This document shows, in pieces, positions 1-11,914 of a DNA stretch of 64,000 nt. The notes below the pieces were generated by a model that was not told the origin of the DNA, searched no databases, and saw only the letters and a list, made by a program, of their open reading frames with translations. Source of the stretch: Fragum whitleyi (Eukaryota; Mollusca; Bivalvia; Cardiida; Cardiidae); assembly GCA_948146395.1 (NCBI GenBank), contig OX411551.1, positions 50,836,997-50,900,996 on the forward strand, read 5' to 3'. Position 1 is the stretch's first letter. Each line of letters opens with the position of its first letter. The position numbers and the translations under genes were made by a program.

Positions 1-1339
1 GTCGAGTTCATAGGTCAAGGTCATAGGGTTTGACATTAGTCTAGGAGTTAAGAGATCCAAGACCCCTTGTTTACCAGTTGGGACTCCCTTCATTTTGTAA
101 GCAAGGACTCAGATAGACTCCCAGGATCACATGAGAGTATTTTGAGAAACAAAAGATCTTAAAAATTATTACAAAAATTGTTGAAGATAACATATGCTTG
201 GAACTAGTAGTGTTTTTTAAAGAAAACCAAATTCTTTGGGGAAGAAACTTGTGGCAAGGAAGAGGCAAAGAAAAAATGGCATGTGACAAGGGATATTTTT
301 CCTTTTCTATTATGTTCTCCAAATATTACAATTCAGACTCCTTACTTTGAGATTGGACTACTTGATTCAAATAAGTTGGGAGTCTGATTGACTCTTGACT
401 CACAGAATTAAGTATTAATCCCTTAGGGTTGTGGGTCAAAGTCAAAATTACAAACAAAAATGTTGTATCAGTCTCATTCAGGTATTAGTGTTTTATATGA
501 GCACATCTTGTTCTTATTTTCTTCTTTATTTTCTGTAAGATGGCAGCCTTGATAATATTATCATATTGATTTTAACTTTTAAATAAACTGAAGTTACATA
601 ATATTACACTTGTTTCAGAAGTCCTGTTTGTTGTCTGTATCAGGGTATCTTATTTAATATTGTGGAACTGAAGAGCTAATTCACACAGAAAACAAAAATA
701 GAGCTTTATAAACTTGCATAATTATGAACATGTATTCACTCAAATTAAGGGAAAATTCAACTAGTTTTTGAAATGACATTCTCAATCATAAATCTGCATT
801 ATAATTTCAGCCTTCTTCAATGTAAGGTTCTTAGTATAACCCTAAGTTAGAAATTTTTAAGTTACATTTGTCTTGTATACTAGTTTATGACCAAGAGAAA
901 GATTTAGGGCCTTGTTTATTGGCATTTTTTAGGCTTGTTCTGAATGAAAGCCTTACCAAAGTTACCAATGACAATTCCTTTCAGATATGACAAACCACAT
1001 TAAAAGGAACTATCAGGGGACTACTTAAAAACATTTGAAAAAGAGGTTATATAGCAGAGGTCAACCAGATATAAATAAAAGAAAATTATCTCATGGGAAG
1101 GTAGAATGCCCATTCTAGAACCAGGAATATTTTTACATCCCATATCTTTAAAATCACTAGCTTATTATTTATCAGTTTCTGTTTCTCTGTCTGTCTATTT
1201 TTCTTTCGTGTGGTTATCTATTGCTCTATCTGCAAACCTCAACCATCAAACTTAATATTGCCAATTACTTTGAATCTTTTCCTGATGCAATAATCAAATT
1301 TTGTGTGATGATAGATTTCACTGAATTGATATAAATTAT
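1..1339. other. Intergenic, no gene seen
   Basis: AT-rich sequence. The short open frames lack splice signals or recognisable residues. Scattered AGGTCA half-sites (first ~30 bases) resemble the repeats further right. Nothing else is supported. Confidence 0.6.
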
Positions 1340-1790
1340 CTTAGGTACTAATTTCGAGGTTATCTGACAAGATCAAGAACATCTTTCAAGGTCAAACATG
1401 AGAAAACCCATCATTTTCAAATTACTTAAATTACTTATTCAGCAAGATTAAAGATCTCATTGACAAGTGATTGCATAAACTTATGTCAAAGTGATATGAG
1501 TAAGTCAGTCAATTATCTATTAAAGACACAGAAAACATACCATCTTAAAATGATATCCAGCTTAATTAGTATGCAATCCTATATATTTGACATGCTTATA
1601 AATCTATTTGAGCCTCATATGCAGCTAGAAAGGTCAAGATTATCTGACAAGGTCAGCGCAATCTATCAAGGTTAAACAAGGCAAACCTAAATCAAAAACA
1701 TCATATTCAAAGTACTTCAAGTCTGTCTCTAGGACAAGGTCAATGTCCATTCTATCAAGGCATCTTCGGGGGTCAAGGGGTATCTAATTG
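1340..1790. repeat. Diverged two-copy tandem repeat
   Basis: The phrases TTATCTGACAAG..TCAAG, ATCTNTCAAGGTYAAACA and CATCATnTTCAAAnTACTT recur about 270-280 bases apart. This looks like an old, diverged tandem unit of the AGGTCA-containing class seen elsewhere in the window. Confidence 0.45.
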
Positions 1791-1959
1791 ATACTTTCTT
1801 CAGGTAAAACACTTGCAACTCTTTGTACCACACTATGCTGTCACAGGAAAGCAAAGCAACTCTTTAAATTTTTAATTCACTTCAAAGAATCACAAAAGTA
1901 ACAAAAGTTTTGATCCTTGTCAGCCAAATCATGCCACACAGGAAAGCAAGGATAAATAA

Positions 1960-2480
1960 TTGCACTTTAGCTTGATGGCCCAATCTTCATGAAACTTGAT
2001 CAGACTCTTGGTCAGGTCACAAGGATAAACATATTGAAAATGGGAAGGATCCATGCCATATCACAGGAAAAGGGGCCTTAATGATAATTCTCTTTTTTAT
2101 ACTCTAGAGGCCACAAACATTGCCCCATCTTCGTGAAACTTGGGTAGGTCACAAGGATCAATCCTTTTGAAAGTGGGAAGGATCCATGCCATGTCATAGT
2201 AAAAGGGGCATTGATGAAGTTTTTCTTGTTCACACTCTAGAGGCCAAAAATATGGCCCAATCTTCATGAAACTTCTTCAGAATATTGGTCAGGCCACAAG
2301 TATGAGGCCTATAGAAAATTGGAAGGATAATTTTGATATCACAGGAAAAGGGACCTTGATGAAGATTTTCTTGTTTACACTCTACATGCTCTTTATCCAC
2401 TCTAGGGGTTATTTTCTCAGTATTTCAGCATGCTCGCCTTATCAAAGGAAGAATCTCTTCGTGAAACTTGTTTAAAAAAG
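1960..2480 (+). repeat. Tandem array, ~135-bp unit (HINE-type)
   Basis: Three units start near 1979, 2112 and 2250. Each holds a GCCC-ATCTTC-TGAAACTT core, a 'GGTCAGGnCACAAG' block, 'GGGAAGGATCCATGCCAT' and 'CACTCTAGAGGCCA'. The core matches the arrays at 3.7, 4.8, 7.5, 46 and 50-53 kb, so this is probably a remnant of a non-autonomous rolling-circle element. No termini were found. Confidence 0.6.
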
Positions 2481-3108
2481 GCTTGAAACTTATACATGTA
2501 TCATAGAGATGGAAAAATGTATTTCCTTGAATCATTTAGTGATCATTCAATGATCTATAAAGCATTTAAATTTGCTTAAGGAGCAGTCAAGAAGATGCCA
2601 GTGAGCGATATAGGACTCTTATGGTCCTCTTGTTTTCTCTTTTCAGGAAACAGACACCAAAGTGCAAGATTTATCAGCAGTAGAGATTCCACTGAAAAAG
2701 TATTCTTGTATGAAGATGATGCTATGCATAAAGACAAAGACTAACTAAGTTAAAAATCACAGTGAAGTGTGTCACAGACTCATTAACCACTGAAACAGAT
2801 GGATGAATTCCAAAAAGCATAAACACTGATGGACAGCTAGTTCATGAACAGAGAAAATATATACCATTAAATTATAAAGATTCTAAATGCCCGTGCTGAG
2901 AGGAAAGAAATTTAATGGGCCACAAGTTGTGAATGTTATGAAATTCTATTTTCCAAGAGAAAAAATTGCAAGAATGTAGCAAAGAACTGTGTTAAGGTGG
3001 TTTCAGTTGACATATTAGAAACTCTTAACATGTGATAAATCAAATTATTAAAACATTCTTGTTTTGTCTAAAATCATACCAGATACATTTGGACAATTTG
3101 TGTTTAAT
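2481..3108. other. Intergenic, no gene seen
   Basis: Unique-looking AT-rich sequence. I see no coding signal, hairpin terminus or repeat unit. Confidence 0.5.
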
Positions 3109-3620
3109 TGTTTTAAGCTCGCCTGAGCAGAAAGTGCGCAATGTGAGCTTTTGTGGTTGTGTGATGTCTGTCATGTGTTGTCTGTTGTGTGTCATCAACA
3201 TTAACCTTCTAAGACACTCTAAAACCATTTCTTTTGCTCTATCAACCTGAGAATTTGTCAGATTGATTGTCCTGAAGGAATCTCAGTCAAGTTCAAATTG
3301 GGTCAAGTGATGTCAGAAACTATGTCATTAGGTCAAATCTTAAAAAAACCTTGAAACTACAGACAGTTTGTATTGCTCAATCAACCTGTAAATTGGTCAG
3401 ATTGTTTATCTACCTGACAATTGGTCTGATTGATTGTCTTGATGAAATCTCAGTTGCTTTGAAATTTGTCAAGTGAAGTAAAAATAATTGGTGACTAGGT
3501 CAAATCTTATAAAAAAACTTGTAGACACTCATGATTCCATATTATTTGCTAAATCAACCTGAAATTAGTAAGATTTGTTGTTCTCCTAAAATTCTGGCAT
3601 GTTTGTCAACTGTTGTCAAC
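3109..3620 (+). mobile_element. HINE-like fragment with left terminus
   Basis: The left end reads TTTTAAGCTCGCCTGAGCAG and is followed by a GTGAGCT arm, a T/G-rich CTGTCGTGT-type stretch and diverged units ('TCAACCTGNAAATTGGTCAGATTG' spacing ~130-150). This is the same end structure as the clear HINEs at 50 and 60 kb, read on the opposite strand. The right end is not seen; the next copy starts at 3624. Confidence 0.55.
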
Positions 3621-3623
3621 AAC

Positions 3624-5480
3624 TTTATGCTCACATGAGCACAAAGTGCTCAAGGTGAGCTATTGTGATCATCCAAAGTCCGTCATCCACAATTTCTTCG
3701 AATATCTTCTTCTCCTAAACTGGTGGCCCAATCTTGATGAAACTGCGCAGGGATGTTCCTTGAGTCAAGCTCTACCAAAGTTGTTCAAAAATAAATGAAA
3801 TCCACCCTTAACTTTCCCTTTACCCTTAACAAAAAGGGTGAAAAATGAAAACCTCCAAAAATCTTCTCTGAAACCAGATGGCAGACAGCTTTCATATTTG
3901 GTATGTAGCATCCTCTAGTGGACCTCTACCAAGTTTGTTCATATCAAGACACTAAGGTCATATTTGGGCTCCACCAGGGCACAACCCTTTTTTTAATTGA
4001 ATCAAAGGGTGAAAATCTTTAAAAATCTGCTTCTCTGAAACCAGATTGCAGACAGCATTCACATTTGGTATGTAGCATCAATTGAGGATCCCTACCAAGT
4101 TTGATCATATCAAGACCCTGGGGTCAAAACACTTAATAGCCAGCCCAAGTTCACCTAGCTTGGTAGCAGTTGGTTTTAACCACTGCACTCTCTCAGGGAC
4201 GAGAAACTATCAAGATTGATTGCTAAGACCCTGGGGTCATATTTAGGCTCCACCCGGGCGCATCCCTTTGAGCTCATATGAGCATGATGGGTGAAAATAG
4301 GAAAATCTTCAAAAATCTTCTTCACTGAAACGAGAAGGCATACAACTTTCTTATTTTGTATGTAGCATCATCTAGTTGACCTCTACCAAGTTTGTGCATA
4401 TCAAAACTCTGGGGTCACATTTGGGCTTTGCGGAGGTGCATCCCTTTTTACGTATAATCAAGAGCAAAAGGACATATCCGTGTTTCTCTTAGCTGAAACA
4501 CTCCATGTTATTGATCTATTAGCCTAAGGCCAGCGAGCTATTGTCATGGTGTTGTGTCTGTCGTGCGTCCATCCGTCCGTCCATGCATCCGTGCATGCGT
4601 AAACTTGTTCTTTAAACTTCTTTTCCTCCATAACCATTGGGCAAGTTTTAACAAAACTTGGTAGAAATGGTCCTTTGGTGACCCTCTTCTGAATTTGTTA
4701 AAGAACTTTTGATTGACCCGAAAATATGGACGTGGTAGGGCGTGGCATTTTTCACTGTGAAATCTCTAAAAATCTTCTCCCCCAAAAATATTGGGCTAAT
4801 TTCATTGAAACTTGGCATGGATGTTCCTTATGTGACCCTTTACTTTAATTGTTAAAGAAAAACATTTGGGACGATTACAATGAAACTTGGCATAGATGTT
4901 TCTTGGGTGACCCTTTACTTTAATTGTTCAAGAAATTTTGATTGACCCCCAAATATGGGCCTTGAGGGCATGGCTTATTTTCAATTGAAAATCTTTGAAA
5001 AAAATCTTTAAAAATCTTCTCCTCCCAAAACAATATGCCAAATTCAATGAAACTTGACATGTGTGTATTTGGGGGACCTTTACTTTAATTTGTAAAGAAA
5101 TTTTTATTGACCCCCAAATATGGGTGTGGCTTATTTTCACTAGAAAAGCTTTAAAATCTTCTCCTCCCAAAACATTGGGCAGATTACAATGAAACTTGGC
5201 ATGAATGTTCCTCGGATGACTCTTGACATTAATTGTACAAAAAAATTTATTGTGCTTCAAATATGGGCGTGGCAGTTGGAGGCTTTTTTCACATTCAAAT
5301 ATTTAGAATTGTTCTATGCTCTTTTAGGGTCAATTTTGACTAAACTAGGCATGAATATTCCTGAATCTGCATGTGACAGGGTGGGGTCAATTTTAAATTT
5401 AAAATCTTGAAAAATCTTCCCACAATCAATTGGAATGATTGAATCTTGGTATACATGAATGGCTCTTAACTTAAATTGTT
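3624..5480 (+). mobile_element. HINE-like fragments with ~145-bp arrays
   Basis: A second left terminus lies at 3624 (TATGCTCACATGAGCAC then GTGCTCAAGGTGAGCT, a hairpin). Units with the TGATGAAACT core and 'CTACCAAGTTTG' follow to about 4480. A third leader near 4530-4600 (GCGAGCTATTGTCATGG plus a CCGTC-rich microsatellite) starts another array to ~5480, with 'GAAACTTGGCATGNATGTTCC' and 'TTGACCCCCAAATATGGGC' every ~145 bases. These are probably three rolling-circle derivatives side by side. Exact right ends are not resolved. Confidence 0.6.
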
Positions 5481-6023
5481 TTACTAATGAATGGTCTACT
5501 TATTGCAATCGCCTTAATGTTTGTAATATAGCATGGCAGATTAGTGAAAAATCATACACTTAGTGATGCAAGCATGATAATTTTATAGAAAAAAAAACAA
5601 TTAGAATGGCAATTACCGTAGACGTCTGTTTTCTATAATCTAATATCTGAAAACTTATGGTAAAAGACCCTTTACATTAAAATTGTCAATGGATGCTAAA
5701 TCATTTAAATCACGTTTTTGCTTTTAATTTAAAATGCACTTTTGAATAGGGCGGGGGGGGACTATCCATGTCAGCCGGGTGTCAGCGTCGGTTTTGGCGT
5801 TATGCTTTAGTTAAGGCTTTAGGTGCAACTGTGTCAAATCTCTATTTCTACTGAAGCTAATGGTTTGAAACTTTACACATGCTTCTGTGACCACATGCTT
5901 CTGTGACCATAATATCAACCTCTAGACAAAGATTCACTACTCTGATACTGAAATCAGTGAAGTTCAAGTTTTAACCATTAGAGGACTTAAAAATTCTTGG
6001 TTAAGTTTTTACGTGCAACTGTT
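5481..6023. other. Intergenic, no gene seen
   Basis: No coding or repeat structure is recognised apart from an eight-G run near 5750 and weak HINE leader similarity at 5770-5830. Confidence 0.4.
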
Positions 6024-6025
6024 GT

Positions 6026-6866
6026 ACGAGGGATGATCCAGAACATCGTATAATTGGCCCATAACTTTGGCAATTCTAGCTTGTTCGGTGTAAAAAATTT
6101 TAGTTTGTGAAGTTCAGTATCTACCAAAAGGACAAATGTTATTATTTTTTGCAAAATTATATTAAGCGGCCTTGAATTTCGTTACCATAGTAACATATGT
6201 AGTCTTAGGCGGGGGAGCGTAAAAAAGTTATAGAAATCTGATACATAAATCAATTTTTCTGGATGTTTTCGTAAATTTTATTTGAAACTTCTTACTAGAA
6301 ATAAATAAGACGTAAATAGGTATTCAAATGTCATAATTTTAACATTTTTGGAAGAGTTTTTACGGACACAGATTATATTTCTTTAAAATAACTATTTGCG
6401 AGTGAATAGTGACCTGACGTCAATTAAGAATGGTAAATCGGAGTTTCAACAAACGAAGTCGTCACAATCGATCCTCAATATTACCCAAACATCAAAGCCT
6501 AGCATCTGTGTCTACACTTCACTATAAAGACCATTCTTAAAGATATTTTTAGAAAATTTGAATCCAAAATAGAATGGAGACATTTATGCAAGTAAATTTA
6601 ATAGGCGCAGAAAGGCATATGAGCAAACATACTATGTAGAAAAGAGTTTATAATGACGTCGCCCTCGACGTTCTTGCTCCCCCGCCTACTTGCGGGGTCT
6701 ATGTAACTAATAAGTCACTATAGAGCCGCTATATAACTTACAAATTTGAAGATTTCCACATTTATTACACAGATGTTGCATTAAAAAGATGTATAATTTT
6801 TATTTTGATAGTCATCTTTTCTGAAGATTTATAACCCCATTTTACGAATTGCTGGATCAACCCTCG
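6026..6866. mobile_element. Mariner-type TIR element, non-autonomous
   Basis: Inverted ends start CGAGGGATGATCCAG on the left; the right end read in reverse starts CGAGGGTTGATCCAG. Both are flanked by TA (6024-6025 and 6867-6868), the target duplication expected of Tc1/mariner. The 841-bp interior holds no transposase frame. The ends resemble those of the larger element at 34918-36328 (CGAGGGTTGTCCCAG), so this may be an internally deleted relative. Confidence 0.75.
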
Positions 6867-7098
6867 TACTTTTATTATATATCTATTTTTCACTCATCGG
6901 CCGATGAAAAATAACGCCGACATGTCGCCATCGCCAATTTTAATGTGACTATCATTAGCGATTGAGCTAGACGGGCTCGGCAGTTCTGTACTGAAATTTT
7001 GATATGAGAAATGTCAGCTTAGAAGTGCCTAACTGAATGTCGACGTGATTTACAGACATGCAAGCCCTTAGCACAACGGCAATCTTATTTCTGTCCTT

Positions 7099-8260
7099 TT
7101 AACTCAACTGAGCACGAAGTGTTCAAGGTTAGCCATTGTGGTTAGGTTGATGTCCGTCGTGCGACATTTGTCGTCAACATTTACCTTGTATTCAAATTTT
7201 TGTCCAATAAACTGGATATGATCATTATGATTGTAATGATGTTATAATCTCAGGCAAGTTCGAAATTGGTTCAACAAGGATCGAAAACTGGGTCAAATCC
7301 TGATGTGTATGAAAGATTTGTTCATCATATGACCAAGAAACTATTATAAGTCGGGCCTCGTAAGACGTTAAAGAATAGTCTTCTGGGAATTCAAATTATG
7401 ACCTTGCCAAAATGATTTCCGGTCTTATCTCTACTAACCAAATGTCATAACAGAAGAGCTTTTGCGCTGACGGTTTTCCGTCCGACGACCGTCCGTCTGG
7501 CTGTCTGTCTGTTAACTTTTGCTTGTTAACGGACTAGAGACCATTGTCCCATTGTCTTCAAACTTGGTCAGAATGATAGGATAATCACAAGGATTGTTCG
7601 TTTCGAAAATTGGGTCAGATCTGTCAAACATCGTGGGAAAAAGGAGCCTAATGGAAATTTTATTAACGCACTAAAGTTCGATTTTCTTCAAAATTGATCA
7701 GAATGATAATGCCATAACAAGGATCGTTCCTTTCGAAAATGGGCCCGATCCGTCAAAGCTCACGGGAAAAAGGGGCCTAATGAAAATTTAGTTAAAAATC
7801 CTTGTAAACGCTCTAAAGTCCACAGTTTTCATCCGATTGTCTTCAAACTTGCTCAGATAGAATGTACATGTACTAGAGCTCGACTGGTTCATTGCGAAGA
7901 TAGGCCAGGTCCCTTAAGCGTCACGGAAAAATGATCCAAATGAAAATTAAATTAGAAATTCTTAGTTAACACTCTTAAGTCCATAGTTTTCATCCGATTG
8001 ACTTCAAACATGCTCAGAACGATTGTACCAATACAATGGTGGTTCCTTTCCAAAATGAGCCCGATCTCTCAAGCGTTGGAGGAAAAGGGGCCAATTGAAA
8101 ATTTAATGAGACAATTCTTGTTAATGCTTAAAGTAAACGTTTAAGTCAACAGATTTCGACCGATTGCTTCAAACTTGATCAGAAAGATTGAACCATAACA
8201 AGGATGGTTCCTTTCGAAAGAGAGTCTAATCTGTGAAGCGTCATGGGGTCTTTGTACTCT
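7099..8260 (+). mobile_element. HINE with ~150-bp repeats
   Basis: The left end is TTTTAACTCAACTGAGCAC with a matching GTGTTCAAGGTTAGCC arm, then 'GTGGTTAGGTTGATGTCCGTCGTGCG' in broken form. The interior has repeated 'GATTGNCTTCAAACTTG-TCAGAA' and 'GGTTCCTTTCGAAAATG' units near 7550, 7690, 7830, 7990 and 8160. A second CCGTC-rich stretch at 7480-7510 suggests two nested copies. The right terminus is not identified. Confidence 0.6.
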
Positions 8261-9149
8261 GCATCACGTGACCATGGGCGTATTGATGTGATCTGGCAAG
8301 TTTATACTGCGTAAAGATAAGGGGATCTAAATTTTAACTCCCTTGTTAAAATCAAAGTGCTTAAAGCGCTGAAGGCCTGGTTTATAAAGAGGCGATGTGG
8401 CATTTGAAGGCATGCACTCCAAATTTTTAATCTTTTAAGCAAGGCTTTTTTAGTCGAGAAAACCAAGGGTACATTTACCTATCGTATACCACATTCCAAA
8501 ATCACTTCAAAGGAAAAATGTCGAACGGTATGCTCACAAAAAGCATTGGGTCCGCCAAAAACAACTAATTCCCAAGGTATATATATATATAGATTACTAC
8601 GCCCGATACAACAGCGAAGTGATATGCAAGCACTGCATTGAACACACAAAGCACTTCATGTCGCAAAAAAGTTGATGGCGTATTCTAGACCTATTTTTTT
8701 TTTTTTTTTTTTTTGCGCGCGCTGAGCACAAGACTTACGTAGTACACACGATGTTCGGTTTTTGACTCGATTATCTTTCTCCTGGCAATTTCCAGGACAC
8801 AGGGTTGTTTCCTATAGCCTGCTTAACCAGGCTCTTTTATTAATGGATTCATTCACGAGAAACTTTCGCAGAATATTTCATTTCCAGCGACTATGTGCAT
8901 TTGTGGCTGATTAGTTATATGCCGAGCCAGGATAAATTGAGCCTTTACGTATATTTACGTTATATTCATTATTGGCACTGCTCCTTCCTGTATACATGGA
9001 AGTTAACGAAAAGTTCACTAAGTGTTCTGCACCATGTGACCATGTACATATTGGTGTGTTCTGAGGATTTTTACTGCGTAATAGAAAAGGTAGTCTCTTC
9101 ATTTATTAATGGTGTATGGGATACGATGTGAGCGATTAGCTAACGCCTG
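8261..9149. other. Intergenic, no gene seen
   Basis: Contains a short TA dinucleotide run near 8580 and a 22-T run near 8693. Short open frames around 8900-9130 overlap on both strands and show no family motif. Confidence 0.5.
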
Positions 9150-9480
9150 CATTGTTGTAAGACCTTGGTTCGGTGGGGGCAGCGTAATGGTGTGGAGTGG
9201 GATAATTGGGAATTTGAAACCCGACATGGTAATTGTACACGGCAATCTCAATGCTGCTTAGTACATTAATCAGATGTTGAGACCTGTACCTGCTCCATAC
9301 TTCCGCCAGCACGCCCCAGTCACATTTATGCAAGACAATGCTTGCCCGCATACGGCTCGCATCACGCGACAATATTTGAATACAAATGGCGTTGGAATCT
9401 TGCCGTGGCCAGCCGTTTCCCGTGACCTTAACCCTACCGAGCATTTCTGGGATCTGCTTGGTCGAAAAGTAAACTTTGGT
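9150..9480 (+). pseudogene. Tc1-type transposase C-terminal fragment
   Basis: In one frame the DNA reads GGGSVMVWSGIIG, then DNACPHTARITRQYL, then LPWPAVSRDLNPTEHFWDLL. These are the hallmark blocks of the DDE catalytic domain of Tc1-like transposases: D of DNAxxHxA, then the DLNPxExxWD block with the final catalytic acidic residue. An in-frame TAG at 9259-9261 and the missing N-terminal DNA-binding half show it is dead. The frame ends where a separate TIR element begins at ~9506. It would have cut and pasted DNA at TA sites. The family call is firm; the exact lineage is not. Confidence 0.88.
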
Positions 9481-9505
9481 ATCAAAAATTTGTTTAGGTT
9501 AAGGT

Positions 9506-10348
9506 AATGTATACTCTTCAAAAGAGTTCTTTGACATTGAATACATATTTTCATTAAGACAAATATATGTTTATATATTTTGAGTAAGTCACAGACGGTG
9601 AAGCTCGGCCATCTTTCCACTAAATGAAATCAGAGTAAACGTTTATTGATCAAATATTTGAAATGGTGCCGTCGATTAAGACCGTTACGTCGTAAGTGTC
9701 GCAGGCCTTACCTCTTGAATCTTGCTCTACAATTTTTACTCCGTAGATTTTACGCCGTCAAGAGATTAAGAAGTTCTTTGAGGTTATGGTACCAGTGAAA
9801 AAAAAAACAACCGTCGTTACGATATTTGCCGTGCTGGAAGAACGTTATTTTAATACGTCAGACTTATCTAGCTCATAAAGCAGTGAGTCGATTAAATTTG
9901 ATGTTATAGGTGGGAGAAAGTGTGTCCCGAAACAGCAAAATCATTTACAACGGCTTTTGTCTAATGAATCCTGCCTTAATACGACCTTTAGCATGATGTC
10001 GTCGTTCCTTCGTACATCTAACCATATTTCATATCAAAAATGTGCAAAGACGTTTGATTCCAAAGACGATTTAGGAGTGGCATTTCATTCACAGCACAGT
10101 GAAGAACTTTCAGGACTATCCATTGAATTTGAAATTTCACGTGCTATGAGAGAAGAACAGATTTTGTTTAATTAGACGTTGACGTCGTTATGCAGAAACC
10201 CGATCGAGTATTCATCACAATATGCGTGAATTTCTTGAAATACAATCACTGTTTACAAAACAATCAACTTCCATCGAAGAATTTATTTACATAAGAAGAA
10301 ATCGATTTTTAATCGATGTCAAAGAACTTTTTTGTAGAGTATATCATT
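9506..10348. mobile_element. TIR element, ~0.84 kb, unknown superfamily
   Basis: About 33-bp imperfect inverted ends: the left reads AATGTATACTCTTCAAAAG then AGTTCTTTGACATT, and the right is its reverse complement with four or five changes. No transposase is recognised inside. A 72-residue open frame at 9957-10175 matches nothing I know. Its left end truncates the Tc1 fragment, so it probably inserted later. Confidence 0.6.
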
Positions 10349-11590
10349 GATCTACAATGATCTGGCACTCATTAGATATTCCTTTTGATCCCTATTATTT
10401 GTTGACATATGCGTTTTAAACTCAAGAAGTTTAGATTAAAGACAAAGTATTAATAAACATCATGCATACGGAAGTTTGGTGCAGGTGGTATTGATGTTGT
10501 TCCTAAACTGGGAGGTCATAAGTTCAGGCCGGATCCTGACCAATTATACTTCTATTTCTTTTTAAGGGCAACGCTGTACCATTAAGTATCATTTAATTTT
10601 TAAACAATAGTGTTGCCTTTGGCTATCGGTTTTTTGCACAGAAATCTTTCAGATATTTTTTTGATTCATAATTTGATCCTTGCTAAGCACTGTCCATTCA
10701 TCACTGTAAATTAAATTTGTGCATTGAGAGGTCGTACTGGATACGCAATCAATTGTGTAGTTCTTTTTTGTAGTACAAAATACATCGCAAGCGAAAATGA
10801 ATAACTGAAAATTTGACATATATTTATATCTAATTCAGGCGATTTTTTTCAATTTAGAACGGTTTGAGATTAAAAATATATACTCGGTTTGGATAGAATA
10901 ATCGAATTTTTGTCTTAGTGTGATTATGTTATTAATATCAAATACTTGATTCTTTTCATATCTAATAATTCAATATCATGAAGCAAATGATATTTCTATT
11001 GGAACCACTTTTTAGTGCAAGCTTACTAAATATTAAATGTTGCTTTCCTTGAGGTATGAAACCAATACAAGTTTTGATTGGTGCAAACAACCAAAATCGA
11101 ATTATATAAGAATGTAAAATATTATTTGAAACTGACAAAAAACTGATATCAAAAGAATAATTAAAAGGGTAACTTTATAAAAAATAAATGAAAAAAAAAT
11201 CAAAATATTAATTGAGGATTATAATGTTTTCATGTCGGGTATTGAACTCGAACCGACATCTTATTGCATTTCGGGAAGGCGTCTGTAACCAATGTTCTAC
11301 AGAGACTTCATTAGTCTATGTGATATAATAAGAATACAACGGTAAAACGATATTTTACATGTCGAAATGCTAGAACACTGACGGAGGTTAATGAGTGCCA
11401 GGTTATTTTAGCATAATGCATGCCTTCACAAAGACATCAAACACAATGCCTAGTTTCTTTTGCGTTTGTGTATATAAAGAGGGGAAAGGGACTGTATTAA
11501 AAATTTAACATATCACAAAACGTGGGAACATTTTTACGGCATACAAATGAAATGATTGATATTACGGTGTGTTCATATACAGACAGATTA
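10349..11590. other. Non-coding, possible TIR element with tRNA-like pieces
   Basis: CTGGCACTCATTA near 10362 is inverted at 11390 (TAATGAGTGCCAG), which may mark a ~1.04-kb element. Two tRNA-like stretches with weak B-box similarity (about 10478-10535 on +, 11225-11300 on -) lie inside but do not fold convincingly by eye. No gene seen. Confidence 0.35.
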
Positions 11591-11850
11591 GCCGCCGTCA
11601 TAGCGCAGTTGGTAGCGCGTCGGACTGTCAATCTAGAGTTCGCGGGTTCGATCCCCGACAGCGGCACTCTTTCTTTCCAATGGGTTGATAATCGTGGATC
11701 TATGTGAGATAGCGGCTGGAGGCTAGGAAAGAATGTGGTGGTTGGACTGGTGATAGAAATACCAGGAATCCATTGTTAGGTGCTCCTGTCGCCGCGATAT
11801 ATCTGAAATAATGTTGAAAGCGGCGTTAAACTTCATTCAATCAATCAAAA
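11591..11850 (+). mobile_element. tRNA-headed SINE, full length
   Basis: The first 76 bases look like a tRNA: A-box TAGCGCAGTTGG, B-box GGGTTCGATCCCC, and ends GCCGCCG / AGCGGCA that pair with one mismatch. A body shared with 40228-40501 follows ('AATGGGTTGATAATCGT', 'ACCAGGAATCCATTGTTAGG', 'GTTGAAAGCGGCGTTAAAC'), then an A-rich tail. The body plus AAAGCGGCGTTAAAC end is typical of molluscan tRNA-SINEs, though I cannot assign the named family. It is a retroposon read by RNA polymerase III, not a working tRNA. Confidence 0.85.
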
Positions 11851-11914
11851 TACAGACAGACAGTCAGTTAGTGTACCCCGCCCACTCCTTTACTACAGAG
11901 AATGGCAACAATAA

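Noticed and set aside
9957..10175. 72-residue frame in the TIR element
   Set aside because: No motif linking it to a transposase; may be chance. Left inside the element description.
11225..11300. Minus-strand tRNA-like stretch
   Set aside because: B-box present but the T-stem does not close and no clear anticodon loop exists.
11591..11666. Working tRNA gene
   Set aside because: It is followed by the SINE body and tail, has an acceptor mismatch and an odd two-base excess before the D-arm, and a paralog with target duplications exists at 40228.
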